From Stenotrophomonas sp. UBA2629 (GTDB lineage: Bacteria; Pseudomonadota; Gammaproteobacteria; Xanthomonadales; Xanthomonadaceae): 64,000 bases of DNA. Shown one piece after another: positions 54,800-63,928 of this stretch (positions within the stretch are counted from its first letter, which is position 1; every line of letters begins with the position of its first letter). The stretch spans positions 1 through 64,000 of the forward strand of contig DEOB01000006.1 in the NCBI GenBank assembly GCA_002359895.1, read 5' to 3'. The notes under the pieces were generated by a model that did not search any database, had not been told where the DNA came from, and saw only the letters and a list, made by a program, of their open reading frames with translations. The translations under genes and the position numbers were made by a program.

Positions 54800-56023
54800 T
54801 TACTGTTTTATGAAGGAAGCTGCCGCCTTCTCCACTTCATGCGGATAGCCTACTGCTCGGCCAGTCGCTGCTTGCGTAGCCTCTGTGGCTCCGCCGCTAT
54901 AGACCTGAAACGCCAGAGTCGGAAGCGAGTGGCCGACGTAGCGTGCAATGTGAACTTGGTCAATGCCGAGGTTCTCAAGACGAGTGATGAAGGTGCGACG
55001 TAGGGAGTGGAAGTCGGTTGCTCCCGTAAGGCCGCGTCCATTCCGGTGATAGCGGAAGGCTTGTCCGACATGCCATGAGAGCTTCTTGTCGTAGCCGCCA
55101 CCCTTCAGTTCGTGGAAGAGTTGCGCAGTGGCGGGGCCTTTTCTCCTGTGTCGCTTCTTCAGAACTGCAAGCGGGATAGGGTGCGCTATAGCGAGGGTAC
55201 GGGCGCCTGCATTCGTTTTGCTCTTGACGATTTGCATGTATGCAATGCCGCCTTCAAAGCGGATGTCACCTTGGGCGAGCGAACAGATTTCGTCGATGCG
55301 GGCACCCGTGTAGAGGCCGAGTACCATGACCTCTCGTAGTGCCGGATAGGTCGGGTTGCCTGAAAACAGAGCGACTAGTTCAGGCATAGTGTATGGACGC
55401 TTCTTGGGCTTGGTCCGGCCACTTTCGTTATTGCCTAGACGAAAGCCCCTCCAAGGATTCATTCCCTTGGGCGTGTAACAGCGTAAAGCCATCCACTCCC
55501 AGAACGCGCTTAGAGCGCTTAGCTTCCGTCTCCGGGTACTTGGGCTATCAGGGGACTTGAGTAGCCGCTCGTCCACATACGCAGCCGCCAGAGCGGCTGT
55601 GACACTATTTGGGTTGAAGTCTCCGCCAAGATAGCTGCGCAGTTCCTTGTAGGTCTGTTTACGCTGGAACTGGACGGTCTTGACGGGACTGGTCACGGTC
55701 CAGTCTTCGGACAGGGCATCTAGGCCCGTAGTCGGCCTCAGGTCGAAGTGTGCCGCCGTCTGTGGAACTGGGGCGGGTACTTCACGAATCTCGCTCGGCA
55801 TATGAAGGGAGAGAGAGGCGAGTGTCCCGCTCTCAAGCGAATCGAGATAGGCGCGGACTTGGGCGAGGGCCGGCCACTTCCGGCGGTTCGCTTCGTCAAG
55901 GTCGCGGGTATGCAGGGCGCGTCGGATGTGCGTGTTCCCGACCCGGCCGCGCAGCGCGGCAGGTACCTTGATACGGATGTACCAAGACTGGCCTAGCTGC
56001 TGTAAGTAATGTCTCTTGCTCAA
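54800..56023 (-). CDS. Tyrosine integrase of the rho island
   Basis: This site-specific recombinase has 407 residues from TTG 56023 (frame open to TTG 56083, 427 residues); SKRHYLQQLGQSWYIRIKVP at the start is the usual N-terminus. Catalytic residues are visible in order: Arg in TGARIDEIC, Lys in VKSKTNAG, HxxR in HSLRRTF, His in VGHSLP, and Tyr in VYSGG. It lies beside the right att copy with arm-type repeats just upstream. It would integrate and, with a directionality factor not seen here, excise the island. Confidence 0.88.
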   Translation of the reverse strand: MSKRHYLQQLGQSWYIRIKVPAALRGRVGNTHIRRALHTRDLDEANRRKWPALAQVRAYLDSLESGTLASLSLHMPSEIREVPAPVPQTAAHFDLRPTTGLDALSEDWTVTSPVKTVQFQRKQTYKELRSYLGGDFNPNSVTAALAAAYVDERLLKSPDSPSTRRRKLSALSAFWEWMALRCYTPKGMNPWRGFRLGNNESGRTKPKKRPYTMPELVALFSGNPTYPALREVMVLGLYTGARIDEICSLAQGDIRFEGGIAYMQIVKSKTNAGARTLAIAHPIPLAVLKKRHRRKGPATAQLFHELKGGGYDKKLSWHVGQAFRYHRNGRGLTGATDFHSLRRTFITRLENLGIDQVHIARYVGHSLPTLAFQVYSGGATEATQAATGRAVGYPHEVEKAAASFIKQ

Positions 56024-56061
56024 TCCCCTGTCCTTGCGGTCAACGGGTTCTTGAGCTGTCT

Positions 56062-56095
56062 GGTGGTCAAGGTTGGTGGTCAAACCCGGTGGTCA
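56062..56095. promoter_or_regulatory. Three GGTGGTCA repeats at 13-bp spacing (candidate integrase arm sites)
   Basis: GGTGGTCA occurs at 56062, 56075 and 56088, exactly 13 bp apart, between the integrase start and the right att copy. A fourth copy is at 41692 on the other arm. This spacing suggests arm-type binding sites or an operator. The function is inferred. Confidence 0.5.
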
Positions 56096-56130
56096 TACCG
56101 CCAATCCCGGCTCATCACTATCCCGATACG

Positions 56131-56165
56131 AACAGGGCCTCCGGTTGTCCGAAGGCCCTGTTTTC
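56131..56165. terminator. Hairpin between rho and the integrase
   Basis: AACAGGGCCT pairs with AGGCCCTGTT around a 12-base loop, followed by TTC on plus. It could end rho transcription before the integrase gene, replacing the original rho terminator at 41410, although the U-tract on the minus strand is poor. Confidence 0.55.
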
Positions 56166-56182
56166 AAGCCGTTTCCGATGGA

Positions 56183-57970
56183 TTACCGCTTCATCGAACC
56201 GAAGAACTCGTCGTTGGACTTGGTGTTCTTCATCTTGTCGAGCAGGAATTCCATCGCAGCGATTTCGTCCATCGGGTGCAGCAGCTTGCGCAGGATCCAG
56301 ATCTTCTGCAGCAGCTCCGGTTCGATCAACAGGTCTTCGCGGCGGGTGCCGGAACGGTTGATGTCGATGGCCGGGTACACACGCTTCTCGGTGATGCGGC
56401 GGTTCAGATGCACTTCGCTGTTGCCGGTGCCCTTGAACTCTTCGTAGATCACCTCGTCCATCTTCGAGCCGGTTTCAACCAGTGCGGTGGCGATGATGGT
56501 CAGCGAGCCGCCTTCTTCAACGTTACGCGCCGCACCGAAGAAACGCTTCGGGCGGTGCAGGGCGTTGGCGTCCACACCACCGGTTAGCACCTTGCCGGAG
56601 CTGGGCACCACGTTGTTGTAGGCGCGGGCCAGGCGGGTGATGGAGTCCAGCAGAATCACCACGTCCTTCTTGTGCTCGACCAGGCGCTTGGCCCGCTCGA
56701 TCACCATTTCGGCAACCTGCACGTGGCGTGCGGCCGGCTCGTCGAAGGTCGAGGAGACCACTTCGCCGCGCACGGTGCGCTGCATTTCGGTCACTTCTTC
56801 CGGGCGCTCATCCACCAGCAGCACGATCATGTGCACTTCGGGATGGTTGGTGGTGATGGCGGTTGCGATCTGCTGCATCATCATCGTCTTACCGGCCTTG
56901 GGCGGTGAAACGATCAAGGCGCGCTGGCCTTTGCCCTGCGGTGCCATCAGGTCGAGGATACGGCCGGTGATGTCTTCCGAAGAGCCGTTGCCGCGCTCCA
57001 GGGTGAAGCGCTTGCGCGGGAACAGCGGGGTCAGGTTCTCGAACAGCACCTTGTTCTTCGACGCTTCAATCGGCTCACCATTGATGGTGTCCACGATGTT
57101 CAGCGCGAAGTAGCGTTCGCCATCCTTCGGGAAGCGGATGCGGCCGGAGATATGGTCGCCGGTGCGCAGGTTGAAGCGGCGGATCTGGCTGGGCGAGATG
57201 TAGGTGTCGTCCGGGCCGGCCAGGTAGCTGGCTTCAAACGCACGCAGGAAGCCGAAGCCGTCCGGCAGGATTTCCAGCACGCCGTCAGCGGCGACGCCGT
57301 CACCGTGGCGGGTCAGCACCTTCAACAGCGCAAAGATCACATCCTGCTTGCGGGCACGGGCCACGCCTTCGGAGATCTGCAACTGCTCGGCGATTTCCAG
57401 CAGCTTCTGGGCCGGCATGCGCTTGAGGTCACCCAGCGAATACACCGGGAAGCCTTCCGGCACGCTCGGCATGTTGCGTGGCACGTGGACTTCGTTGCCG
57501 CCCTCGTTGGACATGCCGTTGTCGTCGCGGGGACGACCGTTGCGGTCACGGTCACGGCGGTTGCGGAAGCGATCGCGGCGATTGCCCTGGCCCTGGCCCT
57601 GGCCTTGGTTGTGCTGGTTGTGACGCTGCGGGTTGTTGCCGTCCGCGCGTCCTTCGCCACCATCGCTGCTTTCCTGGGCATTGCCGGAAGCGGCCGGGGC
57701 ATTGTCATTGCCACCCGAAGAAACGGGGGCCTGGGCTGCCGGCGCTGCGCTTTCAGCGGCAGGCGCCGGCGAATGAGTGGCAACGGGAGCCGGTGAAGTT
57801 GGAGCCGGAGCCGGAGCCGGAGCAGCGGGCAAGGGCAGTGACGGCTGTGCCGGTGCGCTGGCGGTACTGTTGTCGGTGACCTCTGCGGTCTTGGCAACGC
57901 GCGGCTTGCGCACGCGCTTCTCGACGGGCGCGTCGGCGCTCCCGGTTTCGGAAGAAGTGTTCTCGGACAA
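56183..57970 (-). CDS. rho: Transcription termination factor Rho
   Basis: The 595-residue hexameric ATP-dependent RNA helicase ends transcripts. The C-terminal two-thirds is standard: RNA-binding OSB fold (DGFGFLRAFEASYLAGPDDTYISPSQIRRFNLRTGD), Walker A VSPPKAGKTMM, Walker B DVVILLDSITRLARAYN, and the ending HPMDEIAAMEFLLDKMKNTK. The N-terminal ~170 residues are Ala/Pro/Asn/Arg-Gly rich and low complexity (QNRRDRFRNRRDRDRNGRPR-like), as in other GC-rich bacteria. The 3' end carries the island's att copy. Confidence 0.96.
   Translation of the reverse strand: MSENTSSETGSADAPVEKRVRKPRVAKTAEVTDNSTASAPAQPSLPLPAAPAPAPAPTSPAPVATHSPAPAAESAAPAAQAPVSSGGNDNAPAASGNAQESSDGGEGRADGNNPQRHNQHNQGQGQGQGNRRDRFRNRRDRDRNGRPRDDNGMSNEGGNEVHVPRNMPSVPEGFPVYSLGDLKRMPAQKLLEIAEQLQISEGVARARKQDVIFALLKVLTRHGDGVAADGVLEILPDGFGFLRAFEASYLAGPDDTYISPSQIRRFNLRTGDHISGRIRFPKDGERYFALNIVDTINGEPIEASKNKVLFENLTPLFPRKRFTLERGNGSSEDITGRILDLMAPQGKGQRALIVSPPKAGKTMMMQQIATAITTNHPEVHMIVLLVDERPEEVTEMQRTVRGEVVSSTFDEPAARHVQVAEMVIERAKRLVEHKKDVVILLDSITRLARAYNNVVPSSGKVLTGGVDANALHRPKRFFGAARNVEEGGSLTIIATALVETGSKMDEVIYEEFKGTGNSEVHLNRRITEKRVYPAIDINRSGTRREDLLIEPELLQKIWILRKLLHPMDEIAAMEFLLDKMKNTKSNDEFFGSMKR
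56188..56281. other. att site, right copy within rho
   Basis: This is the rho-internal partner of 41467-41560. It preserves the reading frame and stop codon, so Rho stays intact after integration. Confidence 0.9.
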
Positions 57971-58201
57971 GTGCTTGATTCCTCTCGCTAAGACGTGCGA
58001 GCGCCCTGTGGGCGGCGAACTGGTTGGGAATGATCCGGTCGAGAACCCGGCCGGAGGGCGCGGCAGGCGAAAGCTGCCGGATGCAGCGACACTAACACCG
58101 CCACGCGCAGGGCCGCAAGGTGGCGGGCAAACCTTGTTGGGCCGCGTTATGGCAGGCCCGAAGGGACCGGCGGCCAGTAGCCGCCGGACCTTGCCACTCG
58201 G

Positions 58202-58531
58202 TCAGGCCAGTGCCTTGTCGATCATCTGACTCAGCTGGCCCTTGCCGACGGCGCCGATCTGGGTGGCCTGGATCTGGCCATCCTTGAAGAGCAGCAGCAT
58301 CGGAATCGAGCGCACGTGGTACTTCACCGCGGTGGCGCGGTTCTCGTCCACATTGAGCTTGGCGATCTTCAGCTTGCCCTGGTAGGCCTCGGCCAATTCG
58401 TCCAGAACCGGGGAAATCATCTTGCACGGGCCGCACCATTCAGCCCAGAAATCCACCAGGACCGGTTCGCCAGATTGCAGGACGGCGCTATCGAAGTCGG
58501 CGTCGCCGACGTGTAAAACCTTATCGCTCAC
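58202..58531 (-). CDS. trxA: Thioredoxin 1
   Basis: This is a 109-residue disulfide reductase with the active site WCGPCK (C33, C36), starting at GTG 58531 behind GGAG. The preceding open frame to 59059 is antisense to rhlB. It lies between rho and rhlB, the same gene set as in E. coli (rhlB-trxA-rho). Confidence 0.95.
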   Translation of the reverse strand: MSDKVLHVGDADFDSAVLQSGEPVLVDFWAEWCGPCKMISPVLDELAEAYQGKLKIAKLNVDENRATAVKYHVRSIPMLLLFKDGQIQATQIGAVGKGQLSQMIDKALA

Positions 58532-58727
58532 TTGGAGTCTCCTGGTGCAATGCGACAGCCCATGCCGGGTTGGCGGCCGCATTGCGGTAAACTGGGGCAT
58601 TGCGCGGACAAAAGGGTACAGCCCAATGTCGCGCGACCCGGCGCAGGGGCCGCAGTGTGCGACGGTGCCCGTATCGATGCAAGCCGCCCGGCCACTCTGG
58701 CTGCCCGGCACAACGAAGACAGAATAA

Positions 58728-60401
58728 ATGAGCGACAAACCGCTAACTGATGTGACCTTTTCCTCCTTTGAGCTGCAGCCTTCGCTGGTAGCAGGCCTTG
58801 AAGGAGCAGGATTCACCCGCTGCACCCCGATCCAGGCGTTGACCCTGCCGGTGGCGCTGCCGGGCGGCGATGTCGCCGGCCAGGCGCAGACCGGTACCGG
58901 CAAAACGCTGGCCTTCCTGGTGGCCGTTGCCAACCGCCTGCTGACCCGCCCGGCACTGGCCGACCGCAAGCCGGAAGATCCGCGCGCACTGATCCTGGCG
59001 CCGACCCGCGAGCTGGCCATCCAGATCCACAAGGACGCGATGAAGTTCGCTGCCGACACCGGCCTGCGCTTCGCGCTGGTCTACGGTGGTGTGGATTACG
59101 ACAAGCAGCGGGAGCTGCTGCAGCAGGGCGTGGACGTGATCATCGCCACCCCCGGCCGCCTGATCGACTACGTCAAACAGCAGAAGGTGGTGTCGCTGCA
59201 CGCTTGCGAAGTGTGTGTGCTGGACGAAGCTGACCGCATGTTCGACCTGGGTTTCATCAAGGACATCCGCTTCCTGCTGCGCCGCATGCCCGAGCGCACC
59301 ACGCGGCAGACGCTGCTGTTCAGCGCCACGCTCAGCCACCGCGTGCTGGAGCTGGCCTACGAGCACATGAACGAGCCGCAGAAGCTGGTGGTGGAGACGG
59401 ACAACATCACCGCCGACCGTGTGCGCCAGCGTATCTATTTCCCGGCCGACGAAGAAAAGCTGCCGCTGCTGCTGGGCCTGCTGTCGCGCAGCGAAGGTGC
59501 GCGCACCATGGTGTTCGTCAATACCAAGGTGTTCGTCGAGCGCGTCGCACGTGCGCTGGAAAAGGCGGGCTACCGCGTTGGCGTGCTGTCCGGTGACGTG
59601 CCGCAGAAAAAGCGCGAGAGCCTGCTCAAGCGGTTCCAGGCCGGCCAGCTGGAAGTCCTGGTAGCCACCGATGTGGCCGCACGCGGCCTGCATATCGATG
59701 GCATCAAGTACGTCTACAACTACGACCTGCCGTTCGATGCCGAAGATTACGTGCACCGTATCGGCCGTACCGCGCGCCTGGGTGAAGAAGGTGACGCGAT
59801 CAGCTTTGCCTGCGAACGCTACGCAATGAGCCTGCCGGACATCGAGGCTTACATCGAGCAGAAGATTCCGGTGGAAGCGGTGACCGCTGAACTGCTGACC
59901 TCGCTGCCGCGGCCGGAGCGCGCGCCGGTGGAAGGTGGCGACGCCGATGAAGGTGAAGGCGAGAGTGTTGGCGCGATCTTCCGCGAAGCGCGCGAGCAGA
60001 AAGCCGCCGACGAAGCGCGTCGTGGCGGTGGCCGTGGCGGCAAGCCCGGCGCAGGCCGCAGCGGCGAGCGTGGTGCCGATGGCAAGCCGCGTCGTGAGCG
60101 CAAGCCGCGCGTGGAAGGCGAGCAGGGTGCCAAGCCGCACACTCCCAAGCCGCCGCGTCCGGCGGACGCCGATGCACCGTTGGCGGCGGGCAGCCCGGCA
60201 GTGGAAGGCGAGCGCGCCCCGCGCAAGCGCCGTCGTCGTCGCCATGGTCGTCCGGTGGAAGGTGCCGAAGGCGCCGTTGCCGCACCAACCAGCAATGGCC
60301 CGGTGCAGGTGCAGGCCAAGTCGATGCGCGGTGGTAACGACAACGATTCGTTCCTGACGCGTCTGGGTCGCAAGATCCGCCGGATGCTTTCCGGCAGCTG
60401 A
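58728..60401 (+). CDS. rhlB: DEAD-box RNA helicase RhlB
   Basis: The 557-residue helicase unwinds RNA in the degradosome. The core holds QAQTGTGKT, PTRELAIQI, DEAD (LDEADRMFD), SAT (FSATLS), and VATDVAARGLHID with HRIGRT. A long C-terminal extension from about 400 is Arg/Gly/Pro/Ala rich and basic, and may contact RNA or RNase E. It is divergent from trxA. Confidence 0.93.
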   Translation: MSDKPLTDVTFSSFELQPSLVAGLEGAGFTRCTPIQALTLPVALPGGDVAGQAQTGTGKTLAFLVAVANRLLTRPALADRKPEDPRALILAPTRELAIQIHKDAMKFAADTGLRFALVYGGVDYDKQRELLQQGVDVIIATPGRLIDYVKQQKVVSLHACEVCVLDEADRMFDLGFIKDIRFLLRRMPERTTRQTLLFSATLSHRVLELAYEHMNEPQKLVVETDNITADRVRQRIYFPADEEKLPLLLGLLSRSEGARTMVFVNTKVFVERVARALEKAGYRVGVLSGDVPQKKRESLLKRFQAGQLEVLVATDVAARGLHIDGIKYVYNYDLPFDAEDYVHRIGRTARLGEEGDAISFACERYAMSLPDIEAYIEQKIPVEAVTAELLTSLPRPERAPVEGGDADEGEGESVGAIFREAREQKAADEARRGGGRGGKPGAGRSGERGADGKPRRERKPRVEGEQGAKPHTPKPPRPADADAPLAAGSPAVEGERAPRKRRRRRHGRPVEGAEGAVAAPTSNGPVQVQAKSMRGGNDNDSFLTRLGRKIRRMLSGS

Positions 60402-60436
60402 TTGCTGCGATGGCCTCCCCGTGCAGGGGAGGCCAC

Positions 60437-60500
60437 GTAGTGCCGGGCCATGCTCGGCAGGAGCCTTGTCGAAAAAGCATCACGCCGAGCATGGCTCGGC
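60437..60500. repeat. GTAG-headed palindromic repeat pair (SMAG-like)
   Basis: GTAGTGCCGGGCCATGCTCG followed by GCA forms one imperfect hairpin, and GCCGAGCATGGCTCGGC at 60484 is the inverted partner. GTAG-headed elements of this form are characteristic of Stenotrophomonas. It lies between rhlB and ftsE. Confidence 0.7.
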
Positions 60501-60592
60501 AGCGGTGATGAATCGGCCTCGTTCCAAGCCGGCACGACCTGCGCGTGACCTGCATCTCCGCAGCCCGCCCGCGCTCCGGCATAATCGGCGGC

Positions 60593-61279
60593 ATGAGCGT
60601 CCTGCGTTTTGACAATGTCAGCAAACAGTATGCCGGTGGCCATCAGGCGCTGGTCGATGTCAGCTTCGAAGTGGCGGCCGGGGAGATGGTGTTTGTCACC
60701 GGCCATTCGGGAGCGGGCAAAAGCACGCTGCTGAAGCTGATCCACCTGAGCGAGCGCCCCACCCGTGGCGCGGTGATTTTTGCCGAGCGCAACCTGCTTA
60801 AAGTGCGCGGCGGCAAGATCGCCCTGCATCGCCGCGAAGTAGGGGCCGTGCATCAGGATCATCGTCTGCTGGTGGACCGCACCATCGGTGAGAACGTCGC
60901 GCTGCCGCTGATCCTGCGCGGTGACCGCCGCGCCGATACCGGCAAGCGGGTGCGTTCGGTGCTTGAACGCATGGGCCTTGGCCACCGTGAAAAAGCCTTG
61001 CCTACGCAGCTTTCCGCCGGTGAACAGCAGCGCGTGGGCATTGCCCGCGCCATTGTGGCCGAGCCCAAACTGCTGGTCGCCGACGAACCCACCGGCAATC
61101 TTGATCCCACCCTGGCTGCGGAAATCATGTCGCTGTTTGCCGAGCTGCCCTCGCGCGGCACCAGCGTGCTGGTGGTCAGCCACGACCTGGCGCTGATCAA
61201 GCAGATGCGTAGGCGCGTGTTGATTCTAGATCACGGCAAACTGGCTGATGACATCTCGCCACACGAACTGGCCGAGTGA
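60593..61279 (+). CDS. ftsE: Cell division ATP-binding protein FtsE
   Basis: This 228-residue ABC ATPase works with FtsX to activate peptidoglycan hydrolases at the septum. It has Walker A GHSGAGKST, the Q-loop HQDHRLL, signature LSAGEQQRVGIARAI, Walker B LLVADEPT and the H-loop VSHD. It starts at ATG 60593 and precedes ftsX by nine bases. Confidence 0.93.
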   Translation: MSVLRFDNVSKQYAGGHQALVDVSFEVAAGEMVFVTGHSGAGKSTLLKLIHLSERPTRGAVIFAERNLLKVRGGKIALHRREVGAVHQDHRLLVDRTIGENVALPLILRGDRRADTGKRVRSVLERMGLGHREKALPTQLSAGEQQRVGIARAIVAEPKLLVADEPTGNLDPTLAAEIMSLFAELPSRGTSVLVVSHDLALIKQMRRRVLILDHGKLADDISPHELAE

Positions 61280-61288
61280 GCGAGCACG

Positions 61289-62236
61289 ATGAGTAAACCT
61301 GAAAACAGCGAAACCGCCGCGCCATCACGCGTGGGCACCTGGATCAACCATCACCTGCACAGCGTGGTCTTCAGCCTGGGCCGCGCGCTGCGCAAGCCGT
61401 GGGCGACGATGCTGACGGTGGCGGTGATGGCGCTGGCACTGGCCCTGCCGCTGGGCTTGTCGATTGCCTTGGACAATCTCAAGCATTTCGCCGGCAGCGT
61501 GCAGCAGTCGCGCGATATCAACCTGTTCCTCAAGCCCGAACTGGACGCGGCTGCCGCACAGGATGTGGCCAAAACGCTGCGTGCACGCGCCGATGTTGCC
61601 GAGGTGGTGTTGCGCACGCCGGAAGAAGGTTTGGCCGAGCTGCGGCAGAGTACCGGCGTGGGTGAGGCCATTGATGCGCTGGGTGAAAACCCGCTGCCGA
61701 CCTTGCTGATCGTCACCCCGGGCCAGGGCGATGACGCCGCGCTCGCCAAGGAACTTGAAACGCTGCCACAGGCCGACCTGGTGCAGCACGATGCCGTGTG
61801 GCGGCAGCGGCTGGATGGCTGGCTGAGCTTCGGCGCGCGCCTGGTGCAGGTGCTGTCGGCGTTGTTGGGCATCGGGGCAGCGCTTGTTGTGGGAAATACC
61901 GTGCGTCTGGATATCCAGGCCCGTCGCGAAGAGATCGGCGTACTGCAATTGCTGGGCGCCAGCGACGGCTTCATCCGCCGTCCTTTCATCTACCTGGGCG
62001 CGTGGTACGGCCTGGCTGCGGGCGCGCTGGCGCTGGGCCTGATCGGCATCTGCGGGCTGGCCCTGCGGCCACCGTTGGCTGCGTTGTCGCAAAGTTATGG
62101 CAGCCCGTTCGTGTTGCACGGGTTGGATCTTTTCCATTCTTCGATGGTGCTGGTCGCCACGACGATCCTGGGTTGGTTGGGGGCGTGGCTGGTGACCGGC
62201 CATTTCCTCCGGCAGACTCGCGCGACCGAAACCTGA
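61289..62236 (+). CDS. ftsX: Cell division permease FtsX
   Basis: The 315-residue inner-membrane partner of FtsE has an N-terminal helix (MLTVAVMALALALPLGLSIAL), an extracytoplasmic domain, and three C-terminal helices. The coupling segment RREEIGVLQLLGASDGFIRRPF is intact. It lies between ftsE and a response regulator gene and is likely cotranscribed with them. Confidence 0.92.
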   Translation: MSKPENSETAAPSRVGTWINHHLHSVVFSLGRALRKPWATMLTVAVMALALALPLGLSIALDNLKHFAGSVQQSRDINLFLKPELDAAAAQDVAKTLRARADVAEVVLRTPEEGLAELRQSTGVGEAIDALGENPLPTLLIVTPGQGDDAALAKELETLPQADLVQHDAVWRQRLDGWLSFGARLVQVLSALLGIGAALVVGNTVRLDIQARREEIGVLQLLGASDGFIRRPFIYLGAWYGLAAGALALGLIGICGLALRPPLAALSQSYGSPFVLHGLDLFHSSMVLVATTILGWLGAWLVTGHFLRQTRATET

Positions 62237-62243
62237 GGCCGGC

Positions 62244-63086
62244 ATGTCCACGCAAGAGCTCAAGCATCTGATCAGCGACGCACCGCGGGTGATGGTGGTC
62301 GATGGTTCCAAACTGGTACGCCGCCTCATCAACGATGTGCTCAAGCGCGAACTGCCCGACGTGGAAGTGGTGGGCTGCGCCAGCATTGAGGAAGCCCGCC
62401 AGGCGCTGGCGGCAGGCCCGGTGCATCTGGTCACCACTTCGTTGGCGTTGCCGGACGGTGATGGCTTGGCCTTGGCACGCAGCGTGCGCGAGGCGGCAGG
62501 GCAGGCGTATGTGCCGGTGATCGTGGTGTCCGGTGATGCCCAGCAGCATCTGGAACAACGCCGCTTCACCGAATACGTCACCGACTATTTCGACAAGGCA
62601 CTCGGCCACGAAGCATTGGCCGCTTTCATCCGTGGCTATGTGCAGCCCGAGCCGGTGGCCGATGCCACCGTGCTGTATGTCGAGGACAGCCGCGTGGTGG
62701 CCGAAGCCACCAAGCGCATGCTGGAGCGGCACAACCTGCATGTGGTGCATGTGCTCACCGCCGAAGATGCGTTTTCGCTGCTTACCGCCGAGTCGCTGGG
62801 CCGCACCACGCGGGAAGTGGACCTGGTGCTGACCGACGTGACCTTGAAGGGTGAGTTGAGTGGGCGTGATGTGGTCGAGCGCATCCGCATTGATTTCGGC
62901 TACGGCAAGCGCCGCCTGCCGGTGCTGGTGATGACCGGTGACGGCAACCCGCACAACCAGTCGGCGCTGTTGCAGGCAGGTGCCAATGACCTGGTGCAGA
63001 AGCCCATCGAAGAACGCCTGTTGGTGACCAAGGTGTTGTTCCAGCTGCGGCTGGCGCGCTTGGCACAACCGGCGGTCACGCTGTGA
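62244..63086 (+). CDS. Double-receiver response regulator, first domain degenerate
   Basis: The 280-residue protein is made of two receiver domains and nothing else. The first has D20 and K118 but Ser66 (TTSLALPDGDG) where the phosphorylated aspartate should be. The second has D149-type acidic residues (YVEDS), D198 (VLTDVTL) and K254 (VQKPI), so only it should be phosphorylated. No output domain is present; it may act by protein contact. It starts seven bases after ftsX and overlaps ung. Confidence 0.85.
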   Translation: MSTQELKHLISDAPRVMVVDGSKLVRRLINDVLKRELPDVEVVGCASIEEARQALAAGPVHLVTTSLALPDGDGLALARSVREAAGQAYVPVIVVSGDAQQHLEQRRFTEYVTDYFDKALGHEALAAFIRGYVQPEPVADATVLYVEDSRVVAEATKRMLERHNLHVVHVLTAEDAFSLLTAESLGRTTREVDLVLTDVTLKGELSGRDVVERIRIDFGYGKRRLPVLVMTGDGNPHNQSALLQAGANDLVQKPIEERLLVTKVLFQLRLARLAQPAVTL

Positions 63087-63802
63087 CGGCCGAGGACGCA
63101 CCGCAGATCCAGCTGGAGCCCAGTTGGAAGGCGCACATCGGCGACTGGCTGCTGCGCCCGGACATGCGCGAGCTGTCGGCATTCCTGCGCCAGCGCAAGG
63201 CTGCAGGCGCACATGTATTCCCGCCCGGCCCGCAGATGTTTGCCGCCTTTGACGCCACGCCGTTCGAGCAGGTGAAGGTGGTGGTGCTGGGCCAAGACCC
63301 GTACCACGGCTATGGTCAGGCGCACGGTTTGAGTTTTTCGGTGCCGCCCGGTGTGCCGGTGCCGCCGTCACTGCTCAACATCTATAAAGAGATCGAAACC
63401 GACCTGGGCATCCCGCGCCCGGATCACGGCTATCTGATTCCCTGGGCGCAGCAGGGCGTGCTGCTGCTCAACGCGGTGCTGACCGTGGAAGAGAGCAAAG
63501 CCGGTGCCCACCAGGGCCGGGGTTGGGAGGGCTTCACCGATCACGTGGTGGACGTGCTCAACCGCGAGCGCGAAGGCCTGGTGTTTCTGCTGTGGGGCGC
63601 TTACGCCCAACAGAAAGGCAAGGTCATCGACACCCGCCGCCACCGCGTGCTGAAAGCGCCGCACCCGTCGCCGCTGTCGGCGCACCGCGGTTTCATGGGC
63701 TGCCGCCATTTCTCGCAGGCCAACGAGTACCTGCAGCGCCGTGGCCAAACGCCGATCGACTGGAGGCTGCCGGCGCGGGCAGCGCTGGACATCGGCGGCT
63801 GA
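63083..63802 (+). CDS. ung: Uracil-DNA glycosylase (family 1)
   Basis: This 239-residue enzyme removes uracil from DNA. GTG 63083 overlaps the previous stop (GTGA). It has the water-activating GQDPYHG (D72), the LLLNAVLTV block and the HPSPLSAHRGF minor-groove loop. It is last in the ftsE-ftsX-regulator-ung row, an unusual place for a repair gene. Confidence 0.95.
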   Translation: MTAEDAPQIQLEPSWKAHIGDWLLRPDMRELSAFLRQRKAAGAHVFPPGPQMFAAFDATPFEQVKVVVLGQDPYHGYGQAHGLSFSVPPGVPVPPSLLNIYKEIETDLGIPRPDHGYLIPWAQQGVLLLNAVLTVEESKAGAHQGRGWEGFTDHVVDVLNREREGLVFLLWGAYAQQKGKVIDTRRHRVLKAPHPSPLSAHRGFMGCRHFSQANEYLQRRGQTPIDWRLPARAALDIGG

Positions 63803-63928
63803 ATCAGGTTGATCCTTGTCATATGCGTATGACGCAGGGTTTGCTACGTTATGGGTCTTGCTTGAGTGCCCTCGTTTCTGTCGCCTATTCATGTTGTTGA
63901 GTGGATTTTGCGTCAAAAACAGAACACT

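Larger units (their letters stand above)
41467..56281. mobile_element. Integrative genomic island inserted in the 3' end of rho
   Basis: Two 94-bp copies of the rho terminus (91 of 94 identical) bound 14.7 kb. The integrase gene lies next to the rho-proximal end, as is usual. Cargo includes a type I restriction-modification operon with accessory genes, an XRE regulator, a resolvase, an HUH replication-type protein and several small membrane/secreted proteins. Base composition is lower in GC than rho in the left part. No conjugation genes are seen, so it would need a helper or be mobilised in trans. The gap 41561-41803 holds no gene. Confidence 0.9.
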
